NCBI GenBank assembly: GCA_028274465.1
Contig: CM051455.1
Coordinates: forward strand, 88,122,871 to 88,186,870
From: Plantago ovata
Lineage: Eukaryota > Streptophyta > Magnoliopsida > Lamiales > Plantaginaceae
Length of the DNA: 64,000 bases
Direction: 5' to 3'
A program made the translations under genes and the position numbers. Positions 54,193 to 64,000 of the stretch are shown here, one piece after another (position 1 is the stretch's first letter; every line of letters begins with the position of its first letter). Below the pieces are notes generated by a model, which saw only the letters and a program-made list of their open reading frames with translations, did not search any database and was not told where the DNA came from.

Positions 54193-54486
54193 TCATGCAA
54201 TGGAGTTGCAATGATCGGATCCTGATGATTTGGGCGAGGCGAACTTGCTTCTAGCATCTGGGCGGCGTTTTGTACCTGGAGGCTGGTGGATGGGTTCTGC
54301 TGGACCAGAGCATCCATTTTTTTCCTTCAAGGCAGAGTTTTCTTCTCGGACAGCACGATTCTGAGCTTCGAGTTGCTGGAATCTGGCGTTGTTTTCCCTC
54401 ATCTGGGCGGCCAAGGCTTGGAGTTGAGCGTTGACAGTGTTGGCGTCGAGCTCGTCGCTTACGTGTCCATCTTCCGAATGAGACAT
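54193..54486 (-). pseudogene. Tat Gypsy gag N-terminus (frame-broken)
   Basis: ATG 54486, about 40 bp after the primer site, opens MSHSEDGHVSDELDANTVNA and a coiled coil (QLQALAAQMRENNARFQQLE, AVREENSALKEK). The frame is then lost near 54310, and a second frame (VQQNPSTSLQVQNAAQML) and a third near 54160 must be followed to reach the gag domain. At least two single-base shifts separate this start from gag. Confidence 0.65.
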
Positions 54487-54523
54487 GGTGCTCGCTAGTG
54501 AATTGCTTGTTTTGATAGCCGGG

Positions 54524-54541
54524 GCCCCACGGTGGGCGCCA
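54524..54541 (-). promoter_or_regulatory. Primer-binding site of the Tat-type Gypsy
   Basis: TGGCGCCCACCGTGGGGC lies three bases after the 5' LTR on the minus strand. It is the type of site usual for this lineage. Confidence 0.78.
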
Positions 54542-54544
54542 AAT

Positions 54545-55458
54545 TGTAGAGGCTCTGAATCTACAATCACGGATTTGAACGGATTGAGGGGCTCCAGCGA
54601 CCTGAAAGCAATACAAAAGCGACCTAGAGCGGTGAGATTCAAAGGTGACACCGGTGTGGTGTCGACCGAAGGCACTCCGACGCTCAAGTTAGTATGTTTG
54701 CGATAGACGATATAAAAGTAAATTCGAATAATGAATGAAATAAACTTATCCTTGTTATTCTAGAGAAATAGAGAGTCAACCGTGGAATTGGATATGCGAG
54801 GTTGCCTCGGATTTGATATCACCGGAGCCTGACTGAATTAATGGTCTTGAGCGGTGTGATTGGTTGTTAGTTTTGGAATGGAGAGTGCCTGACCAGTAGG
54901 GTTTCAGGGTTGCGAGATTATATGTGCTAGAAAAGATATTTTCGTCGGAGGCGGACTGGAGAATGATCGTCGAGATTAGGTTTTAGTTTAATGTGAGAAT
55001 GCTATTGTTTAAAGTATGATGTAGTGAATGTTCCCTCCTCTTCGTTCCAGTCGCTCTCTCTTATATAGAGAGAATAGCCGAAAGAGCCTTTGGTCAGTTA
55101 AACGTGATCCCGAGATTTGAGGGCTGTTTCTCTTATTTTGAATCGTGGATGACTGACTCTTCGAAGTGAATCAGTCAGAGTCTGACTCGTAACTGACTGC
55201 TTGCCTCCGACGTCATGTTGAAGTTACCCTAGTTTTAGTCGGTCGAATTCGTCGTAGAGAGACTGATACTCAATTTGGACTTGTACGTCCGTTAATGTAA
55301 TGGGCTCAGTGGCCCTTTCCATAATTGGGCTACTCAAAATGAGATTGGATTGCAATTATGGACTTAGTCGCGAGGGACTCTGAACGGACCTGCTTGCTCA
55401 ATGGCCCTCTTGACCTAACTTTCTTAGTCAAATGTAGCGGCAAATTATTACCATTACA
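54545..55458 (-). repeat. 5' LTR of the Tat-type Gypsy (914 bp)
   Basis: The pair of 43417-44330. On the minus strand TCTCTATATAAGAGAG (about 55057-55072) gives a TATA box, so transcription should run leftwards from near 55030. Confidence 0.92.
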
Positions 55459-55463
55459 GTGAG

Positions 55464-57033
55464 TTGTCGAAGTCATGCCATTCGTCCTTTGTACTTACAG
55501 GACTTTATCATCACACTTGTTGCCCCATATCCTTGGTGGACCCGTCGATGTCAGCTCTGAATAAGCAGCTGACCTAAGACACGATCCAGGATTATGGCTA
55601 CATACAAATGGGGGTGATAAGTGATTCTGTGAAGGATTCATCTCTCAAGTGTAGCACAGGAGAGCACTGCTCATAGTCGTTCATAGTTGTGATGGTAAAA
55701 CCATTGGCCAGCGTATCAATATTATTATGATGGTCATAATAGATATTGGATTCACCATGCAACTCACTGAAGACGCCCGTGGATGTATTATTGGGATAGA
55801 CACTTCATCGATCCTAGATACATTCGAGCAAGTCAGATGAAGGGACGTTACCATCGCCGCGTTGAGCGCAATAGGCTTCGCAACGAAAGGGTTAGCTTTG
55901 AGAAACCTCTCAAACGTCCTCACGTATTAATATTGCAAATGGAACCGTCTAGGAATTCCATGTTGCCTGGTCTAGGACTTGCTTAATACGGTGAGGCCCT
56001 ATGGGTCACACTATGTGGTGATTCAGTCTATCATAATATCCTTGAAGATGGAATCGCAATTAATTTGGAATTAATTGTGATTGATGGATTATAATTGATT
56101 TGGAATTAATTATAATAATTGGTGGCTCAATTAATGATTTGGAATTATTAATTGAATTGGCTAATTAATTGTATTTTATGTAAATACAATTAAAGATTAT
56201 ATTTTGGAAATATAATGGAGGTTTGATTAGAAAGTATATGTTAATTTAGAATTAACATATGCACTTTGACAAAATCTACTTGGAGTTTGAATTACCTTAG
56301 AACTATAAGTGGATCCCAAAATTGGGACCCACCTACTGTCCCTAGGAGACGCGCGCGCTCGCGTGATGGATAAGGGGAAGGAGTTCGACTCCTTTCTCTA
56401 TTAGAAGTCCAAGGGATAAGTTAGATTTTCCTGATTGAGTTTTAATTTGATTGGAAATGAATCTAGACTTGATATTGGTTTCCTTGTGCGATAGGAATTA
56501 GATTCTTATTTCTTTACGAAGTCTAATTGTTTATGCTTTAGACTTCTATTGACTACTATATATAGTAGACTATTAGAGAGTTTTTGACATAGACTTGAAT
56601 AGACTTTGACAGTCATTCTACCAAGTTTTCTTAGAGAAAATAAAAACTCTCCCCTCCTCTTAGCCACCCACGCGCGCGCCACCTGCCGGAGGAATCGCCG
56701 CCCCATCTTCTTGGTCACACAAAGAATATCCTAGCATTCTTTCCGATAGGCTGTTCATCCGTGGATACCAAGGTTGAGGTTCTAGGAACTGGAAACTAAC
56801 TTTTATTGTCTTGCAGATAATCAAAGTATTGCAGATATCTTCGACTTCGACGAAGGAGAAGATACACCGGATTATTACGAAGACTTGGAAGCTGCTTTGG
56901 AAGTAAGGTTAGTCTTCTAATTGACGTGTTTATATATATACGGCATATACATAATCAATTAACCTGTATGTTAAGAAAATTTTTGAAATTCCGCTGTGTA
57001 CCCCAGGGGTAACTCTGACCATATTCTCTTACA
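55464..57033 (+). repeat. 5' LTR of the third Copia, remaining part
   Basis: It continues from 43416 after removal of the Gypsy and one GTGAG copy. From 55732 it matches 63132-64000 with a modest number of differences. ACTATATATAGTAG at about 56554-56567 is the likely TATA region. It ends TCTCTTACA, directly before the primer site. Confidence 0.8.
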
Positions 57034-57034
57034 G

Positions 57035-57047
57035 TGGTATCGGAGCC
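57035..57047 (+). promoter_or_regulatory. Primer-binding site of the third Copia
   Basis: TGGTATCGGAGCC differs from the common plant initiator-tRNA-Met complement TGGTATCAGAGCC by one base and lies one base after the LTR end. Confidence 0.82.
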
Positions 57048-57204
57048 AGGTTAATTGATTACGTATATACGTATATATATTGTATGATTTTGTAGATATG
57101 TAGATGCAATTGATTCTATGATTAATTCGATTTTCAAAAGTTTTGTTTTTATATAAATTTAGAATTTATATTTTTTTCAAAAAAATAAAAAATTAAAATA
57201 TATA
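57048..57204. other. AT-rich left shoulder of the GC island
   Basis: Leader of the third Copia after the primer site. It ends in AAAAATTAAAATATATATAT, which is roughly mirrored on the other side of the GC island. No gene. Confidence 0.5.
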
Positions 57205-57720
57205 TATTGACCGGGGCCGCCTGAGTGACGCAGGCGGCGGGCGCCCGGCGGCTGGGGCGCCGGGCACCCGCGTGCCGCAGGCGCCGTGCCCGCGGCACGG
57301 GCGCTAGGCGCCCGTGTGCCGCGGGCACCCGGGTGCCTGCGGGACGCAAGCACCCGCGCCTGCGCCCGTGCGCCTGGGGTGCCGGGCGCCCGCGTGCCGC
57401 AGGCGCCGTGCCCGCGGCACGGGCGCTAGGCGCCCGTGTGCCACGGGCACCCGGGCGCCTTCGGCCGCGGTGCCCGTGCGCCTGGGGCGCTCGGGCGCCT
57501 GCGGCACCGCAGGCGCCGTGTGCCCGCGGCACGGGCGCTAGGCGCCCGTGTGCCGCGGGCACCCGGGTACCTGCGGGACGCAGGTACCCGGGGGCCTGCG
57601 GACGCAGGCGCCCGGCGCCTGGGGCGCCGGGCGTCTGCACCCGCGGCGCCGGTGCCTGCGTGCCGCGGGCGCCGGGCTCCCGGGGCCGCAGGCACCGTGG
57701 GGACGGGAACGTCCCGTCCC
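57205..57720. repeat. Extremely GC-rich palindromic minisatellite in the Copia leader
   Basis: About 515 bp made almost only of G and C. The 29-bp phrase beginning GCGGCACGGGCGCTAGGCGC recurs at about 57292, 57413 and 57526, giving units of about 113-121 bp. Each unit is full of palindromes (GGCGCC, CCGCGG, GGGCGCTAGGCGCCC, CACCCGGGTG). Flanking AT tracts are inverted relative to each other. The long ORFs on both strands follow from the lack of TAA and TAG in such DNA and have no protein-like features. Confidence 0.9.
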
Positions 57721-59026
<1,306 letters not shown>

Positions 59027-59806
59027 ATGGCGAGAATCTCGCTCCGTGCTGTCTTAGAGAAGCAAATTTTGACCGAACCAAACTTCCTAGATTGGATCAG
59101 GAATTAATGTTTGGTGCTGAGGTACGAAAGGATTGAGTACGTCTTGGACGAGGCTAATCCCGTGTGTCCCGAGAATCAGACTGCCGATCAAGTTGCTGAT
59201 TTGGAATCAAGCCAACAAGGCAAGGTCTGATAAGCATCATGAGGATGCTAGATCCGCGCAGTGTATTATGCTGGTGGCAATGAACAATGAGCTGCAGAGG
59301 CAACATGAAAGCATGTTTCCGCATGAGATGCTGAAGCATCTTGAGTCGGTCTTTAAGACGACAGCTAGAAGTGTTGAATTTGATTTGATCAAAGAGATAC
59401 ACAGATGCAAGCTCAATGAAGGAGGGAACATGTCTGAACATGTTCTCAAGATGAGAATAAGATCATGGTGATCTTTGTCCTTCAATCATTGCCCGAACTC
59501 CATAATCTGCTGAAGGACGTAACACTGCCCGAACTACATAATCTGCTGAAGACATATGATCAAACTCTTCCTAAGAAGGAAAAGTCGATCACGTATGTTG
59601 GGCAACCGTCTGACCTAAACCCGAGAAACAAAGGTGCTAAGGGTAAGGGAAATTCGGGAGCCAAGGCTAAACACTTCGAGTGATAAGCCTAAGCGTCTGA
59701 ACCAGAAAAGGAAGTTCAAGAAAGGACAGTACACACAGATGAATGTCTTTTCTGTAAGCAGAAAGGGCATTGGAAGAGAGATTGCCCTAAGCTAAGGGCA
59801 GATTAA
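59027..59806 (+). pseudogene. Copia gag, degenerate
   Basis: ATG 59027 begins MARISLRAVLEKQILTEPNF, the usual Copia gag start, and meets TAA after about 24 codons. Further pieces in other frames are YVLDEANP, ECLFCKQKGHWKRDCPK (a C-x2-C-x4-H-x4-C zinc knuckle at 59743-59784) and the gag core HEMLKHLESVFKTTARSVEF. TPTase-like features are absent. An ILPELHNLL-type phrase is locally duplicated (59490-59545). At least three frame changes occur, so this copy is dead. Confidence 0.8.
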
Positions 59807-62800
59807 GCTAAGAAGCAGCCGGCTTCTAGCTCAGGTATGTTTGTTATTGAAATGAACATGACTACTTTTGACTCCAATGGTTGGGTATTAGATACAGCCT
59901 GTGGCTCGCACATTTATAATAATGTGCAAGGGGCCATTGAACACAGGCTAGTCAAGTAAGGTGAAATCAACTTGCATGTTGGGAACAACAATCCAGTTGA
60001 AGCCAAACGCGTTGGACGCTGCAAGATAGATTTACCATCAAGACAATGTTTGGAACTTGATAACGTTTATTTTGTTCCATCCATTGTCAGAAATATTATT
60101 TCCATTCCATTGTTGGACAATTTGGGTTTTTCCTAATACTTGTTATTTTTCATTAAATGACCAGTATTATGGAAAGGCTCGCTTAGTGAATGGTTTATAT
60201 ATTTTGCAAAGTAGTCTACCTTTATTTCAAATACATAACAAACAACCGTCTTCAAGTAGGAAGAATAATCCATCTTATCTATGGCATTGTCGGCTAGGCC
60301 ATATCAATGAAACACGGATTCAAAGACTAAGGAAGTTGGACTACTTAGAGCCATTTGATTTTGAATCATATGGTACAAGTGAATCATGTGTTAAGGGTAA
60401 GATGACGAACAAACCTTTTGTTGGACAAGGTGTTCGTGCCACTCGATGCTTAGAGCTCATACATACCGATGTATGTGGACTTTTAAAGTCCATGCGCGTG
60501 GGGATTATCCTTACCTCGTTACCTTTACTGACGATTTCTCAAGGTATGGATATATTTATCTTATGAAGAAAAAATCCGAGACCTTTGGGAATTCAAGGAG
60601 TTTAGGAATGAGGTCGAGAATGAATTGAAGCTAAGGATAGTCACTCTTCGATCAGATCGAGGGGGTGAATACCTTAGTGAAGAATTTATCGACTACTTGA
60701 AGGAAAATGGAATTCAATCGCAATGGAACACCACAGTTAAATGGTGTGTCTAAGAGAAGGAATCGAACCCTGTTAGACATGGTGAGATCAATGATTGGAT
60801 TCTCGACTCTTCCAAAACATCTATGGGGATATGCACTGCAAACTACAATCTACATTCTGAACCGTGTACCATCTAAATCAGTGGAGAAAACTCCTTGTGA
60901 GTTATGGAAGGGAAAGAAGCCCTCACTGGGCTATCTTAGACCTTGGGGCTGTCTTGCGATAGTCAAACTGATGCTCACTGATAAGTTAGATGCCAAGGGT
61001 GTCAAAGTATATTTCATAGGCTATCCTCGTTAGACGAGAGGCTATGGATCCTATCATGCTGAAGATCACTAGGTGATAGTGTCTAGAAACATTAAGTTTT
61101 TAGAAGCAGAATACCTCGAAGAAGAGAGGTTAGATGACATGATAGAACTTGAAGAAATTCAAGACTTTGACACGCGCGAACATGAGTTCTCTAAATCTTC
61201 TGATTTGGACTCAAGTTCAGTGGGAGCTTTCGAAGTAGACAAGGGTAATGATATGACACTTGCTAGGCATGTCATAGTCAGTGGGAGTCCGATGATTAGA
61301 TCAACAGTAGAAACCACACCAATAGAACCCGTTGTCAATTAAACTGTGCAACGAGTTGCACAAGAGCAGCCTTCCGCTAGGGAACAGGGTCGCGTGGCGC
61401 GACCAGCTGCATCAGTGCCCACTGATAATGTTCGTGTTACACGAAGCCAGAAAAGAAAAGCACCAGAACCAGTCGAGCTCCGTAGGTCGAAGAGGATCCT
61501 AAAAGGACCTCAGAAGCAAAGCTTTATGATAGAAGACATCAGTGAACTTGATGTCGGCTTATCAGATCGGGAAGATCCCGAGACCTACAAAGAGGCAATA
61601 ATTGATATTGACTCAGATAAATGGCAAGAGGCCATGGAATTGGAGATGGACTCCATGTACCTGAACCAAGTTTGGAACTTGGTAGACTTGCCTCAATGGG
61701 TTAGACCTATTGGGTGCAAATGAGTCTTTATACGAAAGACAGATGCCGATGGCAAGGTACAAACGCACAAAGCTAGGCTTGTGGCAAAAGGCTACACGCA
61801 AAGGTATGGCATCGATTACGATGAAACCTTTTCACCGGTAGCAAAATTGAAGTCCATTCAAATTCTACTTGCGATAGCTGCCTACTATGATTATGAGATC
61901 TGGCAGATGGATGTAAAGACTGCCTTCCTCAATGGCAACCTTGAGGAAGAGGTCTATATGGTACAGCCGGAAGGTTTTATTAGTAAAATCAGGCCAACTG
62001 CTGTATGCAAATTACAAAGATCCATCTATGGGCTAAAGCAAGCGTCTAGGAGCTGGAATATCCGCTTTGATGAAGCTGTCAAATGGTTTGACTTCATCAG
62101 AAGCAAGGAAGATCCCTGTGTCTACACTAGGCACAGCGACAAGGGAGTCGTTTTCATGATCATCTATGTTGATGACATTTTGATCATGGGAAACAATGTC
62201 TCTATGCTAGAAGAGACTAAAGTTTGGTTATCAAGTACTTTCTCAATGAAGGACTTGGGTGAACATCATAGGGATCAAGATCTATAGAGATAGATCCAAG
62301 AGGATGTTAGGATTGACACAGTCCACCTACATCGACAAAATACTGAAGCGTTATAAGATGGACGACTCAAAGAGAGGCTTTCTCCCAGCTAGGCATGGGA
62401 TTGTCTTATCAGTTAAGGATAGTCCTAAAACTGATGAAGAAAGAAAAGCAATGAGTCGTGTGCCCTATGCTTGGCAGTAGGGTCTATAATGTATGCAATA
62501 AATTGCACAAGGCCCGATGTGGCATATGCGCTTAGTGTCACTTGTCGACACCAACAGAATCCAGGAGTACCTCACTGGACTGCTGTAAAGAACATTCTTA
62601 AGTACCTTCGACGGACTAAAGAGATGTTCTTGGTGTTTGGTGGAGAACCAGAATTAAAGATGTCTGGTTATGTCGACGCTGGATTTGAAGATTCCTGATG
62701 ACTTAGAGTCACAGACAGGATGCGTATTCAAATTGAACGGAGGAGCTATCTGTTGGAAGAGTTCCAAGCAAGCCACGATTGCTGACTCATCCACAGAAGC

Positions 62801-63140
62801 CGAGTACATTGCTGGATCAGAAGCTTCGAAAGAAGCTGTCTGGATATCAGAGTTCTTGAAGGAATTGAGGGTTGTTCCTGCTCCTAGTCCAATAACGATT
62901 TATTGGGACAATACGGGCGCCGTTGCTCAAGCTAAGGAGCCTAGATCTACAAACAAGAACGTACATGTACTTACTAAGTATCACGTTATACGTGAGATTA
63001 TTGATAGAGGAGAAGTTAGTATAGAACGTATCTCTACCACGGACAACGTGGCAGATCCTTTCACTAAGGTCTTATCAGTGGAAGTCCACTTAAGACATTA
63101 TGCTAATCTGGGGATTAGGCATAAAGGTGACTGGTCATAA
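59807..63140 (+). pseudogene. Copia pol (protease to RNase H), degenerate
   Basis: Order: protease (WVLDTACGSHI, about 59883; DTA in place of DTG), gag-pre-integrase (LWHCRLGHINETRIQRL), integrase (HTDVCG, FTDDFSRYGYIYLM, SDRGGEYLSEEF, then an N-terminally shifted [17 protein letters not shown]), an acidic linker, reverse transcriptase (KARLVAKGYTQRYGIDYDET, MDVKTAFLNGNL, YGLKQASRSW, and IIYVDDILIMG) and RNase H (KMSGYVDAGFE, SSTEAEYIAGSEA). It ends GIRHKGDWS. Breaks include frame changes near 60480, 60700, 62270, 62470 and 62690, and stops near 61033, 61340 and 61723. Domains are easy to recognise but the protein cannot be made. Confidence 0.87.
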
Positions 63141-64000
63141 TAGATATTGGATTCACCATGCAACTCACTGAAGACGCCCGTGGATGTATTATTGGGATAG
63201 ACACTTCATCGATCCTAGATACATTCGAGCAAGTCAGATGAAGGGACGTTACCATCGCCGCGTTGAGCACAACAGACTTCGCAACGAAAGGGTTAGCTTT
63301 GAGAAACCTCTCAAACGTCCTCACGTATTAATATTGCAAATGGAACCGTCTAGGAATTCCATGTTGCCTGGTCTAGGACTTGCTTAATACGGTGAGGCCC
63401 TATGGGTCACACTATGTGGTGATTCAGTCTATCAGAATATCCTTGAAGATGGAATCGCAATTAATTTGGAATTAATTGTGATTGATGGATTATAATTGAT
63501 TTGGAATTAATTATAATAATTGGTGGCTCAATTAATGATTTGGAATTATTAATTGAATTGGCTAATTAATTGTATTTTATGTAAATACAATTAAAGATTA
63601 TATTTTGGAAATGTAATGGAGGTTTGATTAGAAAGGATATGTTAATTTAGAATTAACATATGCACTTGGGCAAAATCTACTTGGAGTTTGAATTGCCTTA
63701 GAACTATAAGTGGATCCCAAAATTGGGACCCACCTACTGTCCCTAGGAGACGCGCGAGCGCGCGTGATGGATAAGGGGAAGGAGTTCGACTCCTTCCTCT
63801 ATTAGAAGTCCAAGGGATAAGTTAGATTTTCCTGATTGAGTTTTAATTTGATTGGGAATGAATCTAGACTTGATATTGGTTTCCTTGTGCGATAGGAATT
63901 AGATTCTTATTCCTTTACGAAGTCTAATTGTTTATGCTTTAGGCTTCCATTGACTACTATATATAGTAGACTATTAGAGAGTTTTTGACATAGACTTGAA
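63132..64000 (+). repeat. 3' LTR of the third Copia (partial, runs off the window)
   Basis: It matches 55732-56600, starting at TGGTCATAATAGATATTGG. It begins directly at the last codons of pol, with no polypurine tract and, if the 5' LTR really starts at 42896, without its first 790 bp or so. Differences from the 5' copy are scattered substitutions, for example at 63267-63272 and 63665-63670. Confidence 0.82.

Larger units (their letters stand above)
43417..55458 (-). mobile_element. Tat-type Ty3/Gypsy LTR retrotransposon
   Basis: Two LTRs of 914 bp each (43417-44330 and 54545-55458) are bounded by the 5-bp duplication GTGAG (43412-43416 and 55459-55463). On the minus strand: LTR, primer site TGGCGCCCACCG, gag, protease, reverse transcriptase, RNase H, a second archaeal-type RNase H, integrase, then a long 3' region with a gene on the opposite strand, a polypurine tract and the second LTR. 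The second RNase H and the antisense gene are hallmarks of the Tat lineage. I count about ten differences between the LTRs, so the insertion is young, yet gag-pol carries several breaks. Confidence 0.92.

Overview
The window is nuclear DNA from a flowering plant, probably a eudicot. The evidence is spliced exons with GT-AG introns, plant-specific transposon families (Sirevirus-like and Ale-like Copia, Tat-type Gypsy, CACTA/En-Spm) and broken pieces of plant housekeeping genes (RAD23, 3-ketoacyl-CoA reductase). It contains no rRNA or bona fide tRNA gene and no prokaryotic operons. Nearly the whole window is nested transposable elements, and the nesting can be read from target-site duplications (TSDs).

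Layout. (1) 1-1952, minus: a multi-exon gene of the DUF1985/plant-mobile-domain type that runs off the left edge. Every intron I can place is phase 1. (2) 3283-17117, plus: a Transposase_24 (TNPA-like) gene of a CACTA element whose right end is at 17775. Its second exon is split by an 11.8 kb Sirevirus-like Copia element (3676-15473, TSD GTTAT). That element carries a long third ORF and a 100-N assembly gap. (3) 17776-20900: non-coding DNA, two small inverted-repeat elements and remnants of an unidentified spliced gene. (4) 20902-38351, minus: a small short-LTR Copia (TSD GAGAT). It is split by a 14.9 kb CACTA element (23067-37992, TSD AGA) that carries a nearly intact TNP2 transposase gene and a broken TNPA-like gene. 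The TNP2 gene is itself interrupted by a 2.54 kb solo LTR (TSD AGTGG). (5) 38352-42500: pseudogene pieces of KCR1 and RAD23 on the same strand, an inverted-repeat element, and simple repeats. (6) 42504-42895: a zinc-finger-like ORF fragment, cut by a third Copia element (42896 to beyond the right edge). (7) Inside the 5' LTR of that Copia sits a 12.0 kb Tat-type Gypsy (43417-55458, TSD GTGAG, two 914-bp LTRs). It has gag-pol on the minus strand and a spliced antisense gene on the plus strand. (8) 57034-63140: the degenerate interior of the third Copia, with an extremely GC-rich palindromic minisatellite just after its primer-binding site, followed by a partial 3' LTR.

Functionally these are selfish elements. 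The retroelement polyproteins would copy RNA to DNA and integrate it. The TNP2/TNPA pair would excise and move CACTA ends. Most copies carry stops or frameshifts. The parts that look best preserved are the first minus-strand gene, the TNP2 exons, the Ale-type RT-RNase H frame and the antisense gene of the Gypsy. The most unusual signals are a CTTGCTGA-type motif spread through the whole Sirevirus, the GC-rich leader minisatellite, permuted direct repeats inside the CACTA, and the KCR1/RAD23 composite.
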